Assembly: GCA_050014595.1 (NCBI GenBank)
Contig: JBEKDA010000008.1
Span: 62,001-126,000, forward strand
Source of the DNA: PALSA-129 sp050014595
Lineage (GTDB): Bacteria; Acidobacteriota; Terriglobia; Bryobacterales; Bryobacteraceae
Direction of reading: 5' to 3'
Length of the DNA stretch: 64,000 bases
Within the stretch, counting starts at the first letter, position 1; each line of letters begins with the position of its first letter. The position numbers and the translations under genes were made by a program. This document shows positions 33,102-40,581 of this stretch, one piece after another. Under the pieces are notes generated by a model that was not told where the DNA came from, made no database searches, and saw nothing but the letters and a program-made list of their open reading frames with translations.

Positions 33102-33217
33102 ACTGCTGTCAATTTCTGGAGACGTACTGGCGCTACCTGCTCGTGGGTGGAATCGCGCTCGAGTTCGGGTCGATGGTGTTCACGGCCGTCCGATGGGCGC
33201 TGGCGAGGGTGAAATGA
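33092..33217 (+). CDS. 41-residue membrane peptide
   Basis: A GTG at 33092, with GGAGG at 33084-33088, opens a frame with one membrane segment ('YLLVGGIALEFGSMVFTAV') and a basic end. It overlaps both neighbours by a few bases, which supports its reality. Confidence 0.5.
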   Translation: MPLNCCQFLETYWRYLLVGGIALEFGSMVFTAVRWALARVK

Positions 33218-33390
33218 CGGAGCGCCTGGCGGTGCGGTTCGAGGTTGTGTACTACGACCTCGGCGAGGGCCGGAAGATCTTCTGGCCGGCGGATGATCGA
33301 TCCTCCGTACTGGCGGACAAGTTGCGCGAGTGTCGCGCTGCTGGCCACTCGAACGCGCGGCTTGCTGAGGCAGGTGGGCGCTGTGCCTGA
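33214..33390 (+). CDS. Small hypothetical early protein
   Basis: The 58-residue protein has 'RFEVVYYDLGEGRKIFWPAD' and an Arg/Ala-rich helix. The ATG overlaps the upstream stop and the stop overlaps the next GTG. Unknown function. Confidence 0.5.
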   Translation: MTERLAVRFEVVYYDLGEGRKIFWPADDRSSVLADKLRECRAAGHSNARLAEAGGRCA

Positions 33391-33664
33391 AGTGTCTCCC
33401 GCCAAGCGAAGCCGGGTTATCCGAGAGGTCCATGCGGACCCGGATAAGCGGTGGCGCGGGTCGGTGGGTGGGTATCGAGTCGAGATTGAGATTGACGGCC
33501 GTGAGGTGCGATGGGGCGTGTGTGTTTCCCGCCACTGGCATCGAGGCACTACGGCTACAGTTTGGGATGCGCTCGTTGCGGTTGAGGGTCCGTTTGACTC
33601 TTCTTCTCCTTCGGAGCGGGTGGCGTGCGAACCATCCGCTCCGCTTTTTGAAGGCAAGCAATGA
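33383..33664 (+). CDS. Small hypothetical early protein
   Basis: The 93-residue protein starts at GTG 33383 and includes 'YRVEIEIDGREVRWGVCVSR', a likely small beta sheet, with a Ser/Pro-rich end. Its stop overlaps an ATG at 33661. Unknown function. Confidence 0.5.
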   Translation: MPEVSPAKRSRVIREVHADPDKRWRGSVGGYRVEIEIDGREVRWGVCVSRHWHRGTTATVWDALVAVEGPFDSSSPSERVACEPSAPLFEGKQ

Positions 33665-34011
33665 GGACATCGAAGTTCGCCGGCACAGTTGAGCCGCGTA
33701 GGCGCCGTTCTGCTGGGAAGTCCACACAACCCCAAGACCGGCGTTGCTGTACCCCGCTAGCACCTCGAAGTTCCTTCCGGCGCCACGCGGGCCAACTGAT
33801 CGAGGCGTTCAGGTTTCTGGAGGTAGTCGATGGGAAAGGTAGTCGCGTTTGCGGCTCTGATGATCGGACTGGCGGTGCTCTGCGCGCTGCCGGTGATGTG
33901 GCTCTGGGATTACCTGATGCCGACGTTGTTCGGTCTGAAGGAAATCACGTTCTGCCAGGGGCTGGCGCTGGCCATGCTGTGCTCGCTGCTCTTCAAGTCA
34001 TCGAGCAGTAG
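33661..34011 (+). CDS. Doubtful reading frame overlapping the membrane protein gene
   Basis: The ATG at 33661 overlaps the previous stop in the style of the neighbouring genes. The 116-residue product is Arg/Gly/Ala-rich, and its last 60 codons lie antiframe to the better membrane protein gene at 33830. The first part (33661-33829) is the only open frame there. I keep it as a low-confidence gene; the alternative is a short non-coding gap. Confidence 0.25.
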   Translation: MRTSKFAGTVEPRRRRSAGKSTQPQDRRCCTPLAPRSSFRRHAGQLIEAFRFLEVVDGKGSRVCGSDDRTGGALRAAGDVALGLPDADVVRSEGNHVLPGAGAGHAVLAALQVIEQ

Positions 34012-34015
34012 TTAG
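33830..34015 (+). CDS. Two-pass small membrane protein
   Basis: The 61-residue protein has two hydrophobic segments ('VVAFAALMIGLAVLCALPVM' and 'CQGLALAMLCSLLF') separated by 'WDYLMPTLFGLKEITF'. GGAGG lies upstream of the ATG at 33830. Similar 'W-x-x-L-x-P-x-x-F-G-L' proteins occur in many phages and cells without a known role. Confidence 0.6.
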   Translation: MGKVVAFAALMIGLAVLCALPVMWLWDYLMPTLFGLKEITFCQGLALAMLCSLLFKSSSSS

Positions 34016-34023
34016 GAGGATCG

Positions 34024-34326
34024 ATGTTCAACAAGAAAACGACGAAGAAAGTTACTCCCGAACCGGCTGCTCCGCTCCAGCCGAAACCGCAGATTCCGAC
34101 CATGCTCTCGGCCATCCGGCGCGAACTGGCGAAGTACCAGGCGAACACGGAAGTCCTGGAAGCTCGACTGGCGTCCGTCATGCGGCCGGGTGAGGTTCGC
34201 TGCGATGGCGCGAAGCCGGCGCTCAGTTCGGCGGCTCCGGTCGCGGAGGCTCTGTCCGAGTACGTGGGAGTCCTGACGGCGCTCAACGCTCGGGTCAAAG
34301 ACGTGATGGCGCGCCTGGAGATCTGA
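34024..34326 (+). CDS. Small helical hypothetical protein
   Basis: The 100-residue protein has a Lys/Pro-rich start and two helices ('TMLSAIRRELAKYQANTEVL', 'ALSEYVGVLTALNARVKDVM'). AGGAGG precedes the ATG at 34024. No family is recognised. Confidence 0.55.
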   Translation: MFNKKTTKKVTPEPAAPLQPKPQIPTMLSAIRRELAKYQANTEVLEARLASVMRPGEVRCDGAKPALSSAAPVAEALSEYVGVLTALNARVKDVMARLEI

Positions 34327-34328
34327 GG

Positions 34329-34616
34329 ATGAGGGGCGGGACACCGTTCGAGGAAGATTGCGCGCTCCTCAACTTCCTCGAACGGTTCGAGCTGGACTTG
34401 GAACGCCGGGTCTCGATTGAGATCACGGATCGCAAGGTCCTGGAGGAAAACGGGCTGATGCGGAAGTCTCCGGACTACGCGAAGATCCGGCGGCTACTGG
34501 AGGATGGGGCGATTGTGCAGGGCGCGCACTTGACGGGCGTGGAATACGTGCTGAGAAAGAGGAGAGATCCAATTGCCGAAGGGGCATCAAGTCCAGATCA
34601 CACCTCAGCAGGATGA
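34329..34616 (+). CDS. Small helical hypothetical protein
   Basis: The 95-residue protein has 'LLNFLERFELDLERRVSIEI' and 'SPDYAKIRRLLEDGAIVQGA', perhaps a winged-helix-like fold. It starts two bases after the previous stop and overlaps the following regulator gene by 44 bases. Unknown function. Confidence 0.5.
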   Translation: MRGGTPFEEDCALLNFLERFELDLERRVSIEITDRKVLEENGLMRKSPDYAKIRRLLEDGAIVQGAHLTGVEYVLRKRRDPIAEGASSPDHTSAG

Positions 34617-35712
34617 GGTGATCCGCAAATGCTGGGCGCATAACGCGTACGGGCATCACGCGGCGAAGCGTGCCGCGGAGCTTACGGGGCTTACGCCGGA
34701 CGTGGCGCATCGGCGGGCGGCGCAACTTGGTCTGATCTTCGCGCGGGAACGGTACCGGTGGACGGAGCCGGAGTTGAAGGTGGTCGAAGAGAACGCGCAT
34801 CAGTCGCTGGAGACGATCCAACGGAAACTCATGCGCGGCGTCTCTCCGCCTGGTGTGAAGCGGACGCGTACAGCCATCGCCTCACAGATCCACGGACAGC
34901 GGTTCCGAACTAACTTGGACGGGATGAACCGCGGGCCGTTGGCGGATGCGCTCGGGATCAGCATCATGCGACTGGAGCGGCTCCAAGGTGAAGGACACAT
35001 CAAGGGCGAGCGGATGGAGTCGATCCGCCAGCAGTGCGGGTACGTGGAGGAGATCGACGGTGATAGGTTGCGCTGGTTCTACAGCAACGAAGAGATCGTC
35101 CGGTTCCTCTTTGGATGCCGGGCGGAGTTGGACCTCAGGAAGGTTAACCAAGCATGGCTGATGGGACTGCTGGAGGCGTACATCACGATCTTTCAGCCTA
35201 CCGGGAAGGATGCTCCGGTTCGGGCGCGGGATCAGAAACGGATCGAGCAATTAGAGGAGCACCTGTTCCAGTTGGAGCGGGAGTTGGAATCGGTACGCAA
35301 CCCGGTGAAGCGCCGGCGGGGCCGTCCCACGATAGCCGAGAGGGAGAGCGAATTGGCGGCGGTGGCGGCTCGGATGCGGGAGCGGATGAGTCAATCTACT
35401 CCTACACGGCTACCCGCGCGACCGGGAATCCTCAGCGACGAAGATATCATCGCAATCCGGTCCGGACGGTCAAGCCTCAAGCGCAAGCGGTCCGGGCCGG
35501 GGAGCGAAAAGAGCCAGAGTGGCGGAGCGGACTTTTCTCCGTCAAGCGCAGCTACTGGGATGACCTCGCAACTCAGCGAAGGGAACAGCGGGAACTTGAA
35601 CAGCGAGAGAGACAAGGCGACATCGCATGGCGATTCCCCATCTTTTGGACTTGCTGGAGGTCTCAATGCAAGCTCGCTTACAAGAAGCCTTGAGGGCGGC
35701 GCGGAGGCGTAG
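34573..35712 (+). CDS. DNA-binding protein with HTH/Myb-like repeats, ambiguous C-terminus
   Basis: The 379-residue protein begins at TTG 34573, eight bases after GGAG. The first 90 residues hold two helix-turn-helix-like repeats ('QITPQQDEVIRKCWAHNAYG' and 'RWTEPELKVVEENAHQSLET'), like Myb/SANT-type phage regulators. A third HTH ('GPLADALGISIMRLERLQG') and a coiled coil (about 220-245) follow. From about residue 297 the sequence becomes Ser/Gly-rich. In that part the other two forward frames also look coding, so the true C-terminus may be in another frame. Confidence 0.6.
   Translation: MPKGHQVQITPQQDEVIRKCWAHNAYGHHAAKRAAELTGLTPDVAHRRAAQLGLIFARERYRWTEPELKVVEENAHQSLETIQRKLMRGVSPPGVKRTRTAIASQIHGQRFRTNLDGMNRGPLADALGISIMRLERLQGEGHIKGERMESIRQQCGYVEEIDGDRLRWFYSNEEIVRFLFGCRAELDLRKVNQAWLMGLLEAYITIFQPTGKDAPVRARDQKRIEQLEEHLFQLERELESVRNPVKRRRGRPTIAERESELAAVAARMRERMSQSTPTRLPARPGILSDEDIIAIRSGRSSLKRKRSGPGSEKSQSGGADFSPSSAATGMTSQLSEGNSGNLNSERDKATSHGDSPSFGLAGGLNASSLTRSLEGGAEA
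35430..35693 (+). CDS. Alternative-frame coding stretch overlapping the regulator end
   Basis: The frame starting at positions divisible by three stays open and encodes, from about 35470, a segment with 'EPEWRSGLFSVKRSYWDDLA' and a charged helix 'QRREQRELEQRERQ', ending at 35693. It has no convincing own start codon. Either the regulator gene carries a frameshift near 35470 or a second gene overlaps. Start coordinate is approximate. Confidence 0.3.
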   Translation, partial: PQRRRYHRNPVRTVKPQAQAVRAGERKEPEWRSGLFSVKRSYWDDLATQRREQRELEQRERQGDIAWRFPIFWTCWRSQCKLAYKKP

Positions 35713-35714
35713 CA

Positions 35715-35984
35715 ATGATGGACGCGGCGACAAGGGCGCGGGCCGTGGCGGCGGCGTGCGGACACGATCTCAATAACGAACTGACGATCATCTTCGCGGG
35801 GATCGCGGAGTGTATCGAGATGGCGGATGCGGACGATCCGATCCGGCCGTTTCTGCTGGAGATGCGCGCGGCGGCTCAGCGGTGCGCGTGGAAGGCGTCG
35901 GGACTTTTGAACTTTGCGGCACGTGGGGGAGGGAGATCTCCACGGTCGAGCATGGAGACGTTGATCGACGGGAATCTACTATGA
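35715..35984 (+). CDS. Small HisKA-like (DHp) protein
   Basis: The 89-residue protein contains 'CGHDLNNELTIIFAGIAECI', which matches the H-box of histidine kinases (H-D-L-N-N-x-L), including the phosphorylatable His. The second helix ends with 'KASGLLNFAAR'. No ATPase domain follows, so it cannot phosphorylate itself. It could act as a phosphotransfer decoy or a truncated relic. The end overlaps the ATG of the next gene by four bases. Confidence 0.55.
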   Translation: MMDAATRARAVAAACGHDLNNELTIIFAGIAECIEMADADDPIRPFLLEMRAAAQRCAWKASGLLNFAARGGGRSPRSSMETLIDGNLL

Positions 35985-36841
35985 AGAGACTACTTGCAAT
36001 CCTGTACGCGACCTCGATGTGGGCGGCGACTACCACGGTTAGCCAGTCGGTGGTGGGTCCGAACAATCAGCCGGCTAGTGGGCAAGCGCTGATTCGTCTT
36101 TCGGCGGCTTGCAAGTCGAGCGGGTCCTATGTCGGGCAACAGACGATCGCGGTGAAGTTCACGGCGACTCCGCCAACGGGACAGACGAACAACTTCAATG
36201 TGGCTCTGATTCCGAATGACACCTGTATCGTGTCGGGTCCGACTCCGGCCGGATGGTCCGGGACAGTGGCGTATTGGGTGGGAAACAGCGTCACGTACGG
36301 GACTCAGACGTGGCTTGCGATTGCGGCATCGACTGGCGTTGCACCTGGCTCCGATCCGAGGAAATGGGCACTGGTGAGTACGAGCTACACGGTATCCTGG
36401 ACACTCACGGGCGGGCCGTCGTGGACGGAGACGTGGATCGTGCCAACATCCGGGACCGCGGTTTCGGTGGACAGCGTGAAGGTGGCACAGGCGAACCTGC
36501 CCACTATCGCAGGCGTCATTCTGATGACTGGCGGCAGTGGGAGCCTGACGTACACCACTACTCCAGGGGACGGACAGTACATCCGCTGGAACGCTTCAAT
36601 GAACGCCTGGCAGCCGGTTACGTTCGTGGATCAGGAGACGGTGAGCGGGACCATCGACGGAACTAACGTGACGTTCACGCTGGCGAATGCTCCGGGGCCA
36701 TCGGCCGGGTTGGTGTTATTTCGCAATGGGATTGTGCAGAAGGCGGGACAGGATTACACGCTGTCCGGGAATACGGTCACGTTTGTGACGGCGGCGACGC
36801 CACAACCGGATGACACGCTGCTTGCGTGGTACCGGTATTAA
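35981..36841 (+). CDS. Exported tail-fibre-like protein with carbohydrate-binding-like module
   Basis: The 286-residue protein starts with a signal peptide ('MKRLLAILYATSMWAA'). Residues about 90-132 hold a W-x-x-x-x-x-Y-x-x-G-x-x-V ... P-x-x-x-x-x-W module like that in the connector and tail tip. The C-terminus ('VLFRNGIVQKAGQDYTLSGN' followed by a T-F and a Y-R-Y end) matches fibre-end domains of the type N-G-x-x-x-x-x-G-x-D-Y-T. Such a domain with a signal peptide, outside the structural genes, suggests a secreted adhesin or receptor blocker. Confidence 0.6.
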   Translation: MKRLLAILYATSMWAATTTVSQSVVGPNNQPASGQALIRLSAACKSSGSYVGQQTIAVKFTATPPTGQTNNFNVALIPNDTCIVSGPTPAGWSGTVAYWVGNSVTYGTQTWLAIAASTGVAPGSDPRKWALVSTSYTVSWTLTGGPSWTETWIVPTSGTAVSVDSVKVAQANLPTIAGVILMTGGSGSLTYTTTPGDGQYIRWNASMNAWQPVTFVDQETVSGTIDGTNVTFTLANAPGPSAGLVLFRNGIVQKAGQDYTLSGNTVTFVTAATPQPDDTLLAWYRY

Positions 36842-36847
36842 GGAGAG

Positions 36848-37420
36848 ATGACGATGAGATCGGTGACGATTGCGATTCTTGCGACGGTTTCGGTTCTGAG
36901 CGCGGCGAACGCTCCTGTCCGCCAGGCGCTGACGGCGACGGAGGTGGTGTTCTCGTATTCGCGGCCGGATGCGACGGCTTGCACGTGGGCGGTATCCACG
37001 AGCGCGACCTATTCTCCGCTGGTCGCGGAGTTGGTGGGGAGTCAGAGCGATTCCGCCACGTTGGGCGCGCGGTGGTTTCTGGTGGGGCACACCTCGGCGC
37101 TGAGCGCATCGACGGCGTACTACTGGCAACAGACTTGTGGGGCGGAGGTCTACACTGGGACGTTCACGACTCCGGCGGTACTGACAGGCGGCTCTGGAGC
37201 GATCTACCTCAGCATGGGGGAAATGACGGTAGCGGATAACGCGACGGTCTCCTACGGGCTGACATCGGCTCTCGGGAGCACGGTTAACGCACCGTGTACG
37301 CCGGGATGTGCGTTCACGATCAACAGCACCTCCGGCGCGATCCTCTTCTATAGCATCGCCTACAAGAATGGCGCGGATACGATCAACGCGGGAAGCGTTC
37401 ACGTAGCGGTGGTCCCATGA
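36848..37420 (+). CDS. Exported beta-rich protein
   Basis: This 190-residue protein has a signal peptide ('MRSVTIAILATVSVLSAANA') and fibronectin-type alternating strands ('VVFSYSRPDATACTWAVSTS'). Two Cys pairs could form disulfides in the periplasm. GGAGAG precedes the ATG. Its stop overlaps the next ATG. Confidence 0.55.
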   Translation: MTMRSVTIAILATVSVLSAANAPVRQALTATEVVFSYSRPDATACTWAVSTSATYSPLVAELVGSQSDSATLGARWFLVGHTSALSASTAYYWQQTCGAEVYTGTFTTPAVLTGGSGAIYLSMGEMTVADNATVSYGLTSALGSTVNAPCTPGCAFTINSTSGAILFYSIAYKNGADTINAGSVHVAVVP

Positions 37421-37647
37421 CGATTACTCAGGCGGTCACACTCCAGTCGCGGGACGATCTGTTCCAGAACAGCAGCCAGACTTACACGCTGAGCGCGACT
37501 CCGGCGGCGGGCGCGACGGTTGACGTGTTCGTGAACGGTCTACTGATGACTGAGGGCCTGGACTACACGTTGAGCGGAGCGGCTCTGACGTTCACCGGGC
37601 AGACGATTGGCGACAATCCGGTTATCCGGGTGAGGTATTGGGTCTGA
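37417..37647 (+). CDS. Fibre-end module protein without signal peptide
   Basis: The 76-residue protein is almost entirely the fibre-end module seen in the 35981 gene: 'VDVFVNGLLMTEGLDYTLSG' followed by 'LTFTGQTIGDNPVIRVRYWV'. It may be a free copy of that domain or part of a multi-subunit fibre. It is coupled to both neighbours by overlaps. Confidence 0.55.
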   Translation: MTITQAVTLQSRDDLFQNSSQTYTLSATPAAGATVDVFVNGLLMTEGLDYTLSGAALTFTGQTIGDNPVIRVRYWV

Positions 37648-38015
37648 TGCGACGATTATTCTTGCTTTCGGCTCTGGCGGCGACGTTGTTCGCGCAAGGG
37701 TTATCGACCACAACCACCACGCTACCGAATGCGTGGGCTTACGTGGTCTACGCTCCACAGACTCTGGCGGCCACGGGCGGCCAGGTGCCGTACACCTGGG
37801 CTGTTTCCGCCGGAACGCTGTGTACCGGGTTGACGCTTTCGACGGCTGGAGTGCTGAGCGGGGCGCCTACGGTGCATGGACCTTGCACGTTCACGGTGAC
37901 GGTGACCGATGCTCTGAACGCTACGGCCAATCAGGCGTACACGATCATGGTGAACGGTCCGGCGACTACCATCAGCGGGGCTGTCGTGATCAGCGGAAAG
38001 GTGACCATAAGGTGA
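37647..38015 (+). CDS. Exported Ig-like (putative-Ig/PIG) protein
   Basis: The 122-residue protein has a signal peptide ending in FAQG. The domain reads 'QTLAATGGQVPYTWAVSAGT' and 'LSTAGVLSGAPTVHGPCTFT', the signature of He_PIG-type immunoglobulin-like domains that occur in bacterial surface proteins. The ATG at 37647 overlaps the previous stop. Confidence 0.6.
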   Translation: MRRLFLLSALAATLFAQGLSTTTTTLPNAWAYVVYAPQTLAATGGQVPYTWAVSAGTLCTGLTLSTAGVLSGAPTVHGPCTFTVTVTDALNATANQAYTIMVNGPATTISGAVVISGKVTIR

Positions 38016-38056
38016 AACGGACAATCGGACGATATAGTACGATGGAGGCGCACGTC

Positions 38057-38350
38057 ATGCGTACCTTGCTGGTGGTGTTGGTTGCGGCTGGTTCGATGTT
38101 CGGTCAAGATCTGGGTTCGCTGAATCCGGACAGGATCAAGGCGGTTCAGGAGCGTGAAGCTCACGAGCGCGCCGTTGCCGAGCGGATCGAATACCAGCTT
38201 GCGCAGCAACCGAAACCGGCGCCGAAACCCGCACCTCCAGTCCGCCATCTTTCGCGCAAAGAGATAAAGGAACTCCGCGAGGCGCTGGATCGGTACTTCC
38301 GTGAGCATCCCGGACAGGTTCCGATTCTCTGGACGCCTCCGGCTCGGTAA
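38057..38350 (+). CDS. Small exported Pro-rich protein
   Basis: The 97-residue protein has a signal peptide ending in FGQ, a helical middle ('RIKAVQEREAHERAVAERIE') and a Pro/Ala/Lys-rich linker before a helical end. The ATG at 38057 has GGAGG at 38044-38048. It closes the exported-protein cluster. Unknown function. Confidence 0.55.
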   Translation: MRTLLVVLVAAGSMFGQDLGSLNPDRIKAVQEREAHERAVAERIEYQLAQQPKPAPKPAPPVRHLSRKEIKELREALDRYFREHPGQVPILWTPPAR

Positions 38351-38476
38351 CCGCACACCTCAGCGCGGTCCATTCGTAACAGCAGTTGAATGCAGGCGGA
38401 GTCGCTCGCGCCGTGCAACGGCAACCGCGAGTGTATCTCTGCTCGGCATCCACAAACAGGTCTATCAGGAGGATCT

Positions 38477-39565
38477 ATGCAGTTCAGTGTGTCGAAGTCT
38501 GCCTTAACCCAAGCGCTGGCTCTGGTGGGGCGCGTGGTCGGAAAGAATTCCACGATCCCGATTCTGTCAAACGTGAAGCTGGAGGCGGCCGGAGAATCGC
38601 TGACGATCACCGGTACGGACCTGGAGCTTGCGCTGAGTGTGCGCGTGGAGGCGAAGGTTACGGAGCCGGGCGTCGCGACGTTGCCGGCGAAGAAGCTGTC
38701 GGACTACAGCCGGTTGCTACCGGAGGGAGACGTTTGCTTCAAGGTGAGTGATAAGGCTTGGGCGACGATCACGGCCGGGCGGTCAAAGACTCGCATCTCG
38801 GGCATGTCGCCGGAGTCCTTTCCCGAACTGCCGGCGGCGCCGGAGACGGTGTTGTCGGTTCCGGTGGCTCCGTTACTGAAGCTGATCAACCGGGTAAAGA
38901 TGGCCATCAGCAACATTGAATCCCGGTTCACGCTGAACGGGGCGAAGTTCGAATACCGGGAGGGGCGGCTGTACCTGATCGCGACGGACGGACATCGCCT
39001 GGCGTTCGCATCGGCGGAGATGGCGGGGAATGCCGAGGTCAAGTTCCTGCTACCGCTGTCCGCCATCAAGAACCTGCCACAGGTGGCCGGGGCGGTGGAA
39101 GCGCTGGCGATATCGCAGGATGACAATCACCTGTTCTTCCGTGCCGGAGAGGCGCTGCTGGTGTCGCGCAAGATGACGGGCAACTTCCCGGACTTCGAGC
39201 GGGTGTTACCGAAGGCGGCTAAGAGCGTGGTGACGTGCAATCGGCTGGAACTGGCGGGCGCGCTCTCTCGCGTGTCGCAATTCGCCGATGAGCGGTCGCG
39301 GGCGGTGAAGATCGCGCTGCAAGCCGGAGAGTTGGTGGTGTCCGCGACGGCCGTCGAAGCCGGAGAGAGCACCGAAGCGGTTCCGTGCGACTTCGACGGG
39401 GAAGGGATCGAGATGGGGTTCAACGCTCAATACCTGTCGGAATTCCTGGGGGCCATCGAATCGGATCAGGTGGAACTGCGGTTGACGGACGCGAAATCGG
39501 CGGGAGAACTGCGGACGGCCGGCGGGGCGGATTACCGGTACGTGGTCATGCCGATGAGGATCTGA
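38477..39565 (+). CDS. dnaN: Phage-encoded DNA polymerase sliding clamp (beta subunit)
   Basis: The 362-residue protein has the three-domain beta clamp layout: 'MQFSVSKSALTQALALVGRV' and 'ITGTDLELALSVRVEAKV' in domain 1, 'LIATDGHRLAFASAEM' in domain 2, and the terminal 'YRYVVMPMRI' with P-M-R. Clamps of this type encircle DNA and tether the polymerase. The length is close to the usual 366. GGAGGAT precedes the ATG at 38477. A clamp coded by a prophage suggests recruitment of host Pol III to phage replication. Other replication genes lie downstream. Confidence 0.92.
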   Translation: MQFSVSKSALTQALALVGRVVGKNSTIPILSNVKLEAAGESLTITGTDLELALSVRVEAKVTEPGVATLPAKKLSDYSRLLPEGDVCFKVSDKAWATITAGRSKTRISGMSPESFPELPAAPETVLSVPVAPLLKLINRVKMAISNIESRFTLNGAKFEYREGRLYLIATDGHRLAFASAEMAGNAEVKFLLPLSAIKNLPQVAGAVEALAISQDDNHLFFRAGEALLVSRKMTGNFPDFERVLPKAAKSVVTCNRLELAGALSRVSQFADERSRAVKIALQAGELVVSATAVEAGESTEAVPCDFDGEGIEMGFNAQYLSEFLGAIESDQVELRLTDAKSAGELRTAGGADYRYVVMPMRI

Positions 39566-39567
39566 CG

Positions 39568-39936
39568 ATGGACCTTAAGGCGGCGAGGAAGGCGCTGGCG
39601 GGTCCGCTGCGGTTCGGAGATCCGGCGCAAATCGCAGCGGTTGACTTCATCGCGCGTGCTGAATCCTGCTTGGATGCCATCAATAAGTGTCCGCACGGTT
39701 CCGGCGAATGCGAGGAGTGCGAAGGTGCGGGTGAATGTCCGCACTGTGGGCACGAGTGCGACGAATGCGACGGGACGGGAGTGGTGTCGGATTGTTCCTG
39801 TATCGATGCCTTCAGCGGTGACGATTTCAACGCTGCTATGGAAATCGACCGGGAGAAAAAGAGAGGAGTCTCACGTGAGAACGGAAATCACAGCGGAAAA
39901 GATCGAGATCGTAAAGCAGATCAAATTAACATCTAA
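39568..39936 (+). CDS. DnaJ-type zinc finger protein
   Basis: The 122-residue protein has repeats of C-x2-C-x-G-x-G type ('CEECEGAGECPHCGHECDEC', 'CDGTG'), as in the zinc-binding centre of DnaJ. Flanking regions are charged helices. It lacks the J-domain. It may act as a small zinc-binding chaperone or DNA-binding factor. It starts two bases after the clamp stop. Confidence 0.6.
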   Translation: MDLKAARKALAGPLRFGDPAQIAAVDFIARAESCLDAINKCPHGSGECEECEGAGECPHCGHECDECDGTGVVSDCSCIDAFSGDDFNAAMEIDREKKRGVSRENGNHSGKDRDRKADQINI

Positions 39937-40300
39937 CCAGAGGTTCGCCTTGGTGGCGATGTCGAACAATGGCGGCCGGGAGCGGCATATCGACTACAAG
40001 GTCAAGGGAGACCTGGTGGCGCTCGGACTTATCGAAGAGCGCGAGATGAACACGCCGGCCGAAAAGAAAGCAATCGAGACGGAGATTCGCGACTCCTGGA
40101 AGTTGGCGGGTCCGCTGGTGAAGGCGAAGAACGCGGATAGCCTGGACCGTCTGATGGACAAGATCCGCAGTAAGCAACGCGACTTGACCACGAAGGCGTA
40201 CTGGCTCACGAAGGCGGCTGAGGAGTATCTGGTCAAGGGCAACTTGACGCGCGGTTGCGGCCGGTTGGATACGGACGGGTTTTGGGAGTTTCCGCTGTGA
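39875..40300 (+). CDS. Small winged-helix-like protein
   Basis: The 141-residue protein begins at GTG 39875 with AGAGGAG upstream. 'LTSNQRFALVAMSNNGGRER' and 'KVKGDLVALGLIEEREMNTP' look like a MarR-like winged helix, and the end 'LTTKAYWLTKAAEEYLVKG' fits its recognition-type helix. It overlaps the DnaJ-like gene by 62 bases and the resolvase-like gene by four. Confidence 0.5.
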   Translation: MRTEITAEKIEIVKQIKLTSNQRFALVAMSNNGGRERHIDYKVKGDLVALGLIEEREMNTPAEKKAIETEIRDSWKLAGPLVKAKNADSLDRLMDKIRSKQRDLTTKAYWLTKAAEEYLVKGNLTRGCGRLDTDGFWEFPL

Positions 40301-40581
40301 TCAGCAATGTCCATCAGGGAACGCGCGCGGAGAAGCGGTCTACGGCCGTGCTGGAGAGAGACGGATACGTTGTCACGCGCTCGGCGGGATCGCGGGGCGT
40401 GTGGGACCTGATCGGGGTACGCCGGAGTGATGTCGTGCTCGTACAGGTAAAGACGCGGCGGTGGCCGAAGTCTGCCGAGATGCGACGGTTGCGGGAGTTC
40501 GCGTGTCCGAAGGGAGTTCGCCGGCTGATTCATCGGTGGCGAGCGAGAGTAGCTGAGCCGGACGTAAAGGTGGTGGTCTGA
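40297..40581 (+). CDS. Resolvase-like PD-(D/E)XK nuclease
   Basis: The 94-residue protein has 'GTRAEKRSTAVLERDGYVVT', then 'RSAGSRGVWDLIGVR' and 'VVLVQVKTRRW'. These match Hjc-type Holliday-junction resolvases and related VRR-NUC nucleases, with E, D and Q-x-K positions of the PD-(D/E)XK core. It probably cuts branched or damaged DNA during replication. The GTG at 40297 overlaps the upstream stop. It touches the next ATG at 40581. Confidence 0.7.
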   Translation: MISNVHQGTRAEKRSTAVLERDGYVVTRSAGSRGVWDLIGVRRSDVVLVQVKTRRWPKSAEMRRLREFACPKGVRRLIHRWRARVAEPDVKVVV

